This document shows positions 57,734-64,000 of a stretch of DNA of 64,000 bases, one piece after another. A program made the translations under genes and the position numbers. Every line of letters starts with the position of its first letter. Position 1 is the first letter of the stretch. The notes beneath the pieces are model-generated. The model had not been told where the DNA came from. It saw nothing but the letters and a program-made list of their open reading frames with translations, and made no database searches. The stretch comes from Aestuariivivens marinum (GTDB lineage: Bacteria; Bacteroidota; Bacteroidia; Flavobacteriales; Flavobacteriaceae), in NCBI RefSeq assembly GCF_022662175.1, contig NZ_JAKMCR010000001.1, positions 372,001 through 436,000 on the forward strand. Reading direction: 5' to 3'.

Positions 57734-58420
57734 AATATAGAACATCAGTCCAATTTTAATACTGTTCATATCAATAGGACTTCCATTTAATTGAGCATGC
57801 TCAGAAAAAATAGGATTAAGACCATAATAGCAATGAATATTCCAAGTGTTATATCCAACACTTAAGGTCAAACCATATTGCAGCGAATTAAACTCATTTA
57901 TATTACTATGTTTTATTTTTCCCAGATCACCTTTATATTTGGCACTATGGGCAAAGACATAACCTAATTTAACCCCCGTATAAATTCTCCAAAACTTGTA
58001 TTCAGATGGTGTGGATGTACGCCAACGTATCTCTAAAGGACATTCAATCAAATATCCAGTAAACTTATTTTTAGAAAAGTTATTACTACCTTCTAATAAA
58101 GAAAAGCTTATGGATCCAGAACTGTCTTTATTTATGAACATATTTTGATTGTAGGAATTGGCAGAAAGCCCTATTCCAAGACCTAGAGCAAAATTTCTAT
58201 TCTTGTTAATGGGCATGTCCCTAATAAATCCAATATGATATCCCCCAGAGAAACCATTTTGAGAAACACCCTCTGGTATATTCCCTAATAAGTTATAAGT
58301 AACTCCGGCATAGAATTGGTCTTCTCTATAAAGCGAATCAATTACAGTTATTGTTGGCTCTTGTGCATACAATAATAAGCCAGATGAAATAAAAGCCATT
58401 CTAATTAATATCCTTTTCAT
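57728..58420 (-). CDS. porT: PorT/SprT family outer-membrane protein
   Basis: 230 residues. A signal peptide (about 1-19) is followed by a small beta-barrel of about eight strands. The segments REDQFYAGVTYNLL, GFSGGYHIGFIRDMP and GLGIGLSANSYNQN match PorT/SprT, an outer-membrane protein needed for type IX secretion. Its place just after an ExbB/ExbD cluster and opposite rpoN is the usual one in Flavobacteriaceae, which supports the call. It is separated from exbD by a strong terminator, so it has its own promoter. SprA, the translocon, is encoded at 2.7-9.9 kb. Confidence 0.82.
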   Translation of the reverse strand: MKRILIRMAFISSGLLLYAQEPTITVIDSLYREDQFYAGVTYNLLGNIPEGVSQNGFSGGYHIGFIRDMPINKNRNFALGLGIGLSANSYNQNMFINKDSSGSISFSLLEGSNNFSKNKFTGYLIECPLEIRWRTSTPSEYKFWRIYTGVKLGYVFAHSAKYKGDLGKIKHSNINEFNSLQYGLTLSVGYNTWNIHCYYGLNPIFSEHAQLNGSPIDMNSIKIGLMFYIL

Positions 58421-58432
58421 ATACTATTAACT

Positions 58433-58460
58433 AAAAAAAGGCATTCATATTGAATGCCTT
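58433..58460 (-). terminator. Terminator of the exbB-exbD operon
   Basis: A perfect 10-bp stem (58438-58447 with 58451-58460), a 3-base loop, and a run of seven A on the left that gives the U run on the minus strand. It lies 24 bases after the last exbD stop and before porT. Confidence 0.85.
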
Positions 58461-58483
58461 CCTACTTTTAACAAATTAAGATA

Positions 58484-58966
58484 TTATTTTATGTTCGTTA
58501 ATGCATCCCCTACACCTGTAGTATAGTTTATTTTTAAGGCATTCACTTTTCTTAGTTCTTGTTTTACATCACCAACAATACCCATTTGTGCATCTTTATC
58601 AACTTTTAACGATACGGTTAAATAAGGTATTAATTCTTCCCTTAATGCAGCGCGTTCGGCTTCAATAAAAGGGCCTACATCACTCACATCAGCAAATTTG
58701 TCGTTCAGTTGTATTCTAGCTTCTGTTCCGAACTTTTTTTTGTAATTATCACTGGGTTTTCCCATATATACATAACTTATGGGATTCTTTTTATCCAATT
58801 TTTCTACTTGGTTCGCAACAGGTAAAGCGTTTTGAATCATCAAAGTGTTTTCACGCATTACGGTAGCAACCATAAAAAAGAATAACAACATAAATACAAT
58901 GTCTGGCAAGGATGCTGTACTAATTGGTGGCAAATCGCCACCTTTTTTCTTTTTGAATTTAGACAT
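58484..58966 (-). CDS. exbD: Biopolymer transport protein ExbD (second copy)
   Basis: 160 residues. One membrane segment (about 20-40) with the essential aspartate in STASLPDIVFMLLFF, then a periplasmic domain with SLKVDKDAQMGIVGDVKQELRKV near residue 120. ExbD couples proton flow through ExbB to TonB movement. It differs from the upstream ExbD in sequence and length. It is the last gene of the cluster, 23 bases after the other exbD. Confidence 0.92.
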   Translation of the reverse strand: MSKFKKKKGGDLPPISTASLPDIVFMLLFFFMVATVMRENTLMIQNALPVANQVEKLDKKNPISYVYMGKPSDNYKKKFGTEARIQLNDKFADVSDVGPFIEAERAALREELIPYLTVSLKVDKDAQMGIVGDVKQELRKVNALKINYTTGVGDALTNIK

Positions 58967-58989
58967 AATGTTTCTGTTTAATTCTAAAT

Positions 58990-59598
58990 TTATTCAATGA
59001 CTTCTGAAAACTTTTGCGGAATCTCTTCCTTAATCTGGTCTATAACCGCCTTAAGTTTATCCTTATTACCAACCCATCGTGCATCTTTGTAATTTTCCTG
59101 CATTTTTATAAAATCCATACCGGGAAACCCTTTTTGAGATCCTATCTCTAATGCACGTCTATTCCTTAGCTCATTGTAAGCGCCCATAACTTCATTTTGA
59201 ACAGCTACATAAGCAGCATAAGAAGTCTCTCTTTGATTTTTTAAAGAAATAATGGCTTTATCAGGATTATCTGAAGATTTTGGGTCTCTTTTACCTTTGC
59301 AAAAAGTGCAGGATCCATCGCCGTTATTATCTAAAAACTCTACTGCTGCTTTACGTAGGTCTTTAAGTTCCATACGCTCTTCCTCAACAAGCAATTGGTC
59401 TTTACCATTGATTAAAATCGTAAAAATATTTTTTTGTTTGATGACCACATCTTCTTCAGATTCTTCCATTGGGGGTAGTTTACGGTTAATACCCGAATCC
59501 TTTTCAATAGTTGTGGTAACCAAGAAAAATATTAATAAAAGGAAGGCAATATCGGCCATTGAGCCTGCATTAACCTCCGGTGCTGCTCGTTTTGCCAT
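58990..59598 (-). CDS. exbD: Biopolymer transport protein ExbD (long form with Cys-pair insertion)
   Basis: 202 residues, longer than the usual 130-150. The membrane segment (about 11-32) holds the key aspartate in GSMADIAFLLLIFF. In the periplasmic part an insertion contains CTFCKGKRDP and then a helical stretch (RETSYAAYVAVQNEVMGAYNELR), which standard ExbD lacks; the two cysteines could form a disulfide. The C-terminal domain follows. It starts two bases downstream of the small membrane protein's stop, so the two are closely coupled. Confidence 0.92.
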   Translation of the reverse strand: MAKRAAPEVNAGSMADIAFLLLIFFLVTTTIEKDSGINRKLPPMEESEEDVVIKQKNIFTILINGKDQLLVEEERMELKDLRKAAVEFLDNNGDGSCTFCKGKRDPKSSDNPDKAIISLKNQRETSYAAYVAVQNEVMGAYNELRNRRALEIGSQKGFPGMDFIKMQENYKDARWVGNKDKLKAVIDQIKEEIPQKFSEVIE

Positions 59599-59599
59599 G

Positions 59600-60031
59600 T
59601 TATTTTATCATTTTTTTAATTCCAGAGAACAACATAAGTGCCCCTGCTATAAGAATAAGCGCATAAAACAAATATAATCCCGCGCCAACCAATTGTGATC
59701 CACTAGCTGATAACGAATCCCCATCTTTAAGTGGAGTTTCAACGCCTTCTGCACTAAAATAACATATAAGCGCCAGTACTACAAAAGCTCCCACGCTCTT
59801 TAAAGTACTTTTTAGCATATCTATATTGGTTAAAATAGCTTTTAAAGTGAAGAAAACAACAAAAGCCAAGGTTAAAAACAAAACGGTATATGCTACATAC
59901 ATAAATGAATCTACACTACTGCTAGCTTCTCCCACCTTTACAGCTTCGTCTCCTGCCGATATTATCATCGCCAGGAATACTATAGACAGTATACCTACCA
60001 ATGCTAATATTATGGTTAATACTTTTTTCAT
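59600..60031 (-). CDS. Four-helix membrane protein of the ExbBD cluster
   Basis: 143 residues with four predicted membrane segments (about 4-25, 43-63, 77-93 and 115-136) and short loops. I do not recognise a characterised family. It lies between exbB and exbD with gaps of 25 and 1 bases, a very tight fit, so it probably belongs to the same complex or its assembly. No catalytic motif is visible; a short Ser/Asp/Gly-rich loop lies near residues 100-112. Confidence 0.75.
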   Translation of the reverse strand: MKKVLTIILALVGILSIVFLAMIISAGDEAVKVGEASSSVDSFMYVAYTVLFLTLAFVVFFTLKAILTNIDMLKSTLKSVGAFVVLALICYFSAEGVETPLKDGDSLSASGSQLVGAGLYLFYALILIAGALMLFSGIKKMIK

Positions 60032-60056
60032 AATAAATGGTTTACAATTTTAATTA

Positions 60057-60830
60057 TTACTTCTTGTTTCTAATTAGCAAATCCATTAACGTAATAGAAG
60101 CGTCTTCCATATTGTTAACGATGCTATCGATTTTAGCAATAATATAATTGTAGAATATTTGTAATATGATTGCAACAATCAAACCAAATACGGTTGTTAA
60201 AAGTGCTACTTTAATACCTCCTGCTACAAGTGAAGGTTGCATGTCTCCTGCAGCTTCAATTTTATCGAATGCCTGAATCATCCCAATTACTGTTCCCATG
60301 AATCCTAACATAGGAGCTAAGGCGATGAATAACGAAATCCAAGATACATTTTTTTCCAATTGTCCCATTTGAACACCTCCATAAGCTACAACAGCTTTTT
60401 CAACGGCCTCTAAACCTTCGTCTGTTCTATCCAGTCCTTGGTAGTAAATTGAAGCGATGGGGCCTTTAGTATTTCTACAAACTTCTTTTGCTGCCTCAAC
60501 ACCTCCCGATGCTAAAGCATCTTCGACTTCTTGTGTTAATTTAGATGTGTTTGTAGTAGATAAGTTTAAAAAGATAATTCTCTCAATTGCAATTGCCAGA
60601 CCTAAAATTAAACACAACAATACAATTCCCATAAAGCCTGGGCCTCCTTCAATAAAACGCTTTTTTAATTCTTGATGAAACCCTACCTCTTGTGCAGGTG
60701 CATCAGCTGCATCATCTTGTGTCATCGTGGCCACTGTAGTAGTGGTTGTGCTAGCAGCATTTGTAGTTGCATTAACCGTTCCGAATGCCATAATTCCTGT
60801 AATGGCAAGGATAGAAAATAATCTTTTCAT
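60057..60830 (-). CDS. exbB: MotA/TolQ/ExbB proton channel protein
   Basis: 257 residues. An N-terminal hydrophobic signal-like segment and a Thr/Ala/Asp-rich stretch (to about residue 50) precede three membrane segments: about 65-87 (FMGIVLLCLILGLAIAIER), about 160-183 (SWISLFIALAPMLGFMGTVIG) and about 203-225. The family signature GTVIGMIQAF is clear. ExbB forms the pentameric channel around ExbD that powers TonB. It is first in the operon exbB / membrane protein / exbD / exbD. Confidence 0.95.
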   Translation of the reverse strand: MKRLFSILAITGIMAFGTVNATTNAASTTTTTVATMTQDDAADAPAQEVGFHQELKKRFIEGGPGFMGIVLLCLILGLAIAIERIIFLNLSTTNTSKLTQEVEDALASGGVEAAKEVCRNTKGPIASIYYQGLDRTDEGLEAVEKAVVAYGGVQMGQLEKNVSWISLFIALAPMLGFMGTVIGMIQAFDKIEAAGDMQPSLVAGGIKVALLTTVFGLIVAIILQIFYNYIIAKIDSIVNNMEDASITLMDLLIRNKK

Positions 60831-60903
60831 GTTCTAAATCTTAATTTTATTAGTTAAAGTGTTAAAGATATAAAAAAAAAGCTATTAAAAATAAAAATAA
60901 CAG

Positions 60904-60991
60904 CAGAGAGGAAGGGATTCGAACCCTCGATACGCTTTTGGCGTATACACACTTTCCAGGCGTGCGCCTTCGACCACTCGGCCACCTCTCT
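60904..60991 (-). tRNA. tRNA-Ser (anticodon GGA)
   Basis: An 88-base class II tRNA on the minus strand. The acceptor AGAGAGG pairs with CCTCTCT, the anticodon stem CACGC/GTGTG encloses CTGGAAA with GGA, a long variable arm (TATACGCC...GGCGTATA type) follows as expected for serine, and the T arm has GGTTCGAATCCC. The CCA end is not encoded. Confidence 0.93.
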
Positions 60992-61071
60992 GTATTCTAA
61001 AAAAGCTTTTGTTTTTAGGTGGCTCAAATAACAAAAAAATCTTTAGATGATAAAACTTTGACTGTTATTTT

Positions 61072-62103
61072 TTAGGACATTTCTCCTCTTAAGGAGCTTT
61101 CGAACATGGTTTTGAAAGTATTAGCATCTGTTTTATTACCCAACAACCACATTAATTTAGTAATTGCTGCCTCTGTCGTTAAGTCTTTACCCGATATTAC
61201 CCCAATATGCTTCAATTGGTTACTGGTCTCATAACGCCCCATAACCACAGTTCCTTTAGTGCATTGTGTTATATTTATAACATATACACCTTTTCGAATG
61301 GCATTTGATATCAAATCACTAAACCAAGCTGCCGTGGTACAGTTTCCAGCTCCATAGGTTTCCAAAATCACACCTTTTAAGTTTGGTGTTAATAAAATAC
61401 TGCGCATAAATGATTCTGTAATACCTGGAAATAATTTTATTATGGCAACATTCGTATCAAAATCCTTATAGGTTTTAAAAGGCTTATTCACATTAGGGCT
61501 ATATAAATCATCTGTATTAATTTTCAAGTGTACACCTGATTGGGCCAAATCTGGATAATTGGGTGATTGAAAGGCTTCAAAGTGTTCTGCGCTTACTTTT
61601 GTAGTCCTGTTAGCTCGATACAACTTATATTCAAAATATAGGCACACCTCTTTTATAACGGGTTTGTTTTTCTCATGTAACGATGCAACCTGAATGGAAG
61701 TTATTAAATTTTCCTTAGCATCGGTACGTAAATCACCAATAGGTAATTGTGACCCTGTAAACACAACTGGTTTTGCTAAATTTTCCAGCATAAAACTAAG
61801 TGCAGATGCCGTATAGCTCATGGTATCGCTTCCATGAAGTACTACAAACCCGTCAAAACTCTCATAATTGGCTTCAATTATTTCAGCAATCTGTACCCAA
61901 TAGGTTGGATTCATATTACTGGAGTCAATTGGGTCTTGAAACGAAACAGTTTCTATATTGCAGTCTAAAAGCCTTAGTTCGGGTATCTTATCCAAAAGGG
62001 TTTTAAAATCAAAAGTACGTAACGCTCCTGTCTTAAAGTCTTTCACCATACCTATGGTACCACCAGTATATATAAGGAGTATTTTTTGTTTTTCTTGACT
62101 CAT
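61072..62103 (-). CDS. ansA: Type I (cytoplasmic) asparaginase
   Basis: 343 residues. It hydrolyses L-asparagine to aspartate and ammonia. The two catalytic threonine regions are intact: YTGGTIGM near residue 12 and VLHGSDTMSYTASALSFML near residue 90; the second pair of the active site is in the FTGSQLPIGDLRTDAKEN segment. No signal peptide, so it is the low-affinity cytoplasmic type. It starts four bases after the TatD gene stop, so the two form a small operon. Confidence 0.95.
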   Translation of the reverse strand: MSQEKQKILLIYTGGTIGMVKDFKTGALRTFDFKTLLDKIPELRLLDCNIETVSFQDPIDSSNMNPTYWVQIAEIIEANYESFDGFVVLHGSDTMSYTASALSFMLENLAKPVVFTGSQLPIGDLRTDAKENLITSIQVASLHEKNKPVIKEVCLYFEYKLYRANRTTKVSAEHFEAFQSPNYPDLAQSGVHLKINTDDLYSPNVNKPFKTYKDFDTNVAIIKLFPGITESFMRSILLTPNLKGVILETYGAGNCTTAAWFSDLISNAIRKGVYVINITQCTKGTVVMGRYETSNQLKHIGVISGKDLTTEAAITKLMWLLGNKTDANTFKTMFESSLRGEMS

Positions 62104-62107
62104 AATA

Positions 62108-62875
62108 TTATACTTTAAAAACGTCCTTCGAATTTTGAGTTGTTATTTCAGCTATATCTTCAACTGGCCTATTGTATATACTGGAAAGTTTTTCCAAAAC
62201 ATTAACTATATAAGCGCTTTCATTTCGTTTGCCTCGATAAGGCACAGGTGCAAGATAAGGCGCATCGGTTTCCATCACAATATGCTTCAGATCTATTTGG
62301 TTAATAAACTGGTCTATCTTGCCATTCTTAAAAGTTATTACACCTCCTATCCCCAATTTCATATTATAGGATATGGCTTGTTGGGCTTGTTCTAAAGTCC
62401 CTGTAAAACAATGAAAAATTCCAAATAAGCTATCATCCTTTTCACCTTCTAAAACATCGAATATGTCGTCAAACGCATCTCGACAATGAATCACAATGGG
62501 CAGCTTATGCTTTTTAGCCAATTGTATCTGATGTTTAAATGCTTTTTTTTGTATCCCTAAGGTCGATTTATCCCAATACAAATCAATTCCTGTTTCACCA
62601 ACTGCATAAAATTGGTGTTGAGTCAACATATGCTCTACATGCTTAAGTTCATCAGCATAATTTTCCTTTACATGAGTAGGATGTAATCCCATCATTAAAT
62701 ACACTTGTTCTGGAAAGTCTTCTTTTAATTGAAGCATGGATTGGGTATACGTAGAATCTATTGCCGGAATAAAAAAACGGGACACACCTAGTTTTATAGC
62801 TTTCCCTATCATTTCGTTCCTGTCTTCATTGAAAGCTTCACTATATAAATGGGTATGTGTATCGGTTATAATCAA
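62108..62875 (-). CDS. tatD: TatD family metal-dependent DNase
   Basis: 255 residues. TIM-barrel hydrolase with DTHTHLYSE (first metal pair), AVGETGIDLYWD, PIVIHCRDAFDD and METDAPYLAP, all the metal-binding motifs. TatD proteins are 3'-5' exonucleases or DNases linked to DNA repair and turnover. It is the first gene of the tatD-ansA pair. The plus-strand retropepsin gene begins 82 bases upstream in divergent orientation. Confidence 0.95.
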   Translation of the reverse strand: MIITDTHTHLYSEAFNEDRNEMIGKAIKLGVSRFFIPAIDSTYTQSMLQLKEDFPEQVYLMMGLHPTHVKENYADELKHVEHMLTQHQFYAVGETGIDLYWDKSTLGIQKKAFKHQIQLAKKHKLPIVIHCRDAFDDIFDVLEGEKDDSLFGIFHCFTGTLEQAQQAISYNMKLGIGGVITFKNGKIDQFINQIDLKHIVMETDAPYLAPVPYRGKRNESAYIVNVLEKLSSIYNRPVEDIAEITTQNSKDVFKV

Positions 62876-62956
62876 AATAGAATTGTTTTCGTTAACCTCT
62901 TTAAATTTGTAAAAATAATCGTTTTACATGATTATCTTTACCAAAAGACTAATAAG

Positions 62957-63397
62957 ATGCAGTCACTTTACGAATTTCTTAGTACTAAAAACTATACCCG
63001 TGTAAAATTACACCTTACCAAAACCAATCATTTTGAAATTAACGCAACTATAAATGGTATAAAAGGCGTATTTATTTTAGATACCGGAGCGTCAAATTCC
63101 TGTGTAGATTTTGAAGCCATAGAGACCTTTAAATTACAAGCCGAAGACTCTATGGTAAAAGCTGCAGGTGCTGGTGCTATTGATATGGATACCAAAACAG
63201 CAAAAAAAAACAAGATAAAAATTGGAAAATGGAAAAATAATAAAGTTGTTTTGGTACTATTCAACCTTACCCATGTGAATACAGCCCTAATAAAACACAA
63301 CGCTAGGCCAGTTGATGGTATTATAGGCGCAGATATTTTAAAAAAGGCTAAAGCTATTATAGATTATCAAAAGAAATATCTCTATTTGAAATTATAA
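62957..63397 (+). CDS. Retropepsin-like aspartic protease
   Basis: 146 residues from the ATG at 62957. The frame opens further upstream but would overlap the tatD 5' end and its promoter. The catalytic motif FILDTGASNSCVD near residue 36 and the GIIGADIL segment near residue 123 define a clan AA retropepsin-like fold. No signal peptide, so it is probably cytoplasmic. A -7-like TAAATTTG lies at 62902-62909. The substrate is unknown; similar small proteins in Bacteroidota are usually uncharacterised. Confidence 0.88.
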   Translation: MQSLYEFLSTKNYTRVKLHLTKTNHFEINATINGIKGVFILDTGASNSCVDFEAIETFKLQAEDSMVKAAGAGAIDMDTKTAKKNKIKIGKWKNNKVVLVLFNLTHVNTALIKHNARPVDGIIGADILKKAKAIIDYQKKYLYLKL

Positions 63398-63454
63398 TTC
63401 CCTTTTTGGTGGCAAAATTTGCTTAAGACAAACCGTTCCTTTATTGGAAACCAT

Positions 63455-63483
63455 AAAAAAGCCTTTTAAATAACTTAAAAGGC
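63455..63483 (-). terminator. Terminator of the 2-oxoglutarate dehydrogenase E2 gene
   Basis: Stem GCCTTTTAA (63461-63469) with TTAAAAGGC (63475-63483), a 5-base loop, and A run on the left, so the minus-strand RNA ends in U. It lies 25 bases after the stop at 63509. Confidence 0.75.
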
Positions 63484-63508
63484 CTCATATAACTTAATGT
63501 TTTAGCTT

Positions 63509-64000
63509 TTACAACTCTAATGCTTTCTTAACATCATTATCCATTAAAAGTTCAATTGGGTTTTCCAAAGCTTCTTTAACAGCTACTAAAAAGCCAACAC
63601 TTTCCCTGCCATCTATAATTCTATGGTCGTAAGACAATGCCACGTACATGATAGGCCTAATTTCAACTTTACCATCTATAGCTACAGGACGTTCAACTAT
63701 ATTATGCATTCCTAAAATACCACTCTGTGGCGGATTTATAATAGGTGTTGATAGCATACTCCCAAAAACACCTCCATTGGAAATAGTAAATGTACCTCCC
63801 GTCATTTCATCAACTGTAATTTGTCCATCACGTGCACGCAACGCTAATCGCTTAACCTCAGCCTCAACACCTCTAAAACTCAAATTTTCTGCGTTTCGCA
63901 TTACTGGCACCATGAGTCCTTTTGGTCCAGAAACAGCAATGCTTATGTCGCAGAAATCGTATGAGACCATATCCTTACCGTCTATCATAGAGTTAACTGA
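63509..64000 (-). CDS. sucB: 2-oxoglutarate dehydrogenase E2 component (succinyltransferase), 3' part
   Basis: The last about 163 residues of dihydrolipoyllysine-residue succinyltransferase; the frame stays open to the window edge, where it reads S-V-N-S-M-I-D-G. The catalytic domain is clear: [43 protein letters not shown], and the active-site DHRIIDGRE. It makes succinyl-CoA in the citric acid cycle. The lipoyl and E3-binding domains lie outside the window. Confidence 0.93.
   Translation of the reverse strand, partial: SVNSMIDGKDMVSYDFCDISIAVSGPKGLMVPVMRNAENLSFRGVEAEVKRLALRARDGQITVDEMTGGTFTISNGGVFGSMLSTPIINPPQSGILGMHNIVERPVAIDGKVEIRPIMYVALSYDHRIIDGRESVGFLVAVKEALENPIELLMDNDVKKALEL

Noticed and set aside
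1-64000. CRISPR arrays, restriction-modification or other defence loci, prophage
   Set aside because: No regularly spaced repeats, no nuclease, methyltransferase, reverse transcriptase or phage structural genes were seen.

Overview
The window is AT-rich bacterial DNA from a member of the Bacteroidota, most likely a marine Flavobacteriaceae. Evidence: a full-length SprA and a PorT/SprT homologue (type IX secretion), an alternative complex III (act) operon joined to a cytochrome c oxidase, Bacteroidota-type promoters (TTG or TTTG, about 19 nt, then TAnnTTTG), almost no Shine-Dalgarno sequences, and Bacteroidota-style TonB proteins with a YPGC/FPGC motif. Genes are densely packed. I see no rRNA, CRISPR array, prophage or intact insertion sequence.

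Layout. 1-2.6 kb (minus): the first codons of a secreted protein leaving the window, two separately terminated TonB energy transducers, and a VanZ-like protein overlapping gcvH. 2.7-14.9 kb (minus): sprA, ruvA, a malic enzyme/phosphotransacetylase-type protein, queG, ruvB. 15-26.5 kb (minus): one respiratory operon, actABCDEF followed by coxB and coxA, which moves electrons from quinol through hemes to oxygen. 26.6-31.6 kb: a SPOR-domain protein (plus) convergent with rimP-nusA-infB (minus), preceded by tRNA-Gln. 32-39.6 kb: DUF2723 membrane protein, polysaccharide deacetylase, carbonic anhydrase, a cysteine-free thioredoxin-fold protein, metallophosphoesterase, CutC. 39.8-42.7 kb: polA.

42.9-45.3 kb is the most unusual part: a small PH-like membrane protein and a GH110-like (alpha-1,3-galactosidase family) lipoprotein lie between polA and rplM, and the pair is bracketed by a 32-bp direct repeat whose right copy is the rplM promoter. 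Then come translation genes rplM-rpsI, rpsB, tsf, pyrH and frr (45.6-50.2 kb), an outer-membrane barrel-like protein, an MMPL/RND transporter, asnS, rpoN and a PAP2-like membrane protein (50.2-57.7 kb, all plus).

57.7-64 kb (mostly minus): porT, then an ExbB / small membrane protein / ExbD / ExbD cluster, tRNA-Ser, asparaginase, TatD nuclease, a plus-strand retropepsin-like protein, and the 3' part of the 2-oxoglutarate dehydrogenase E2 gene running off the end. SprA and PorT are both parts of the type IX secretion/gliding system but lie 48 kb apart. The TonB pair and the ExbB/ExbD cluster could form an energising system for outer-membrane transport, although no TonB-dependent receptor is encoded here.

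Most of the window is conserved housekeeping DNA. The observations I rate highest are the duplicated promoter around the GH110-like gene, two mutually exclusive hairpins in the rpsB leader, a terminator-like hairpin inside the rimP-nusA-infB leader, and the thioredoxin-fold protein with no cysteine.
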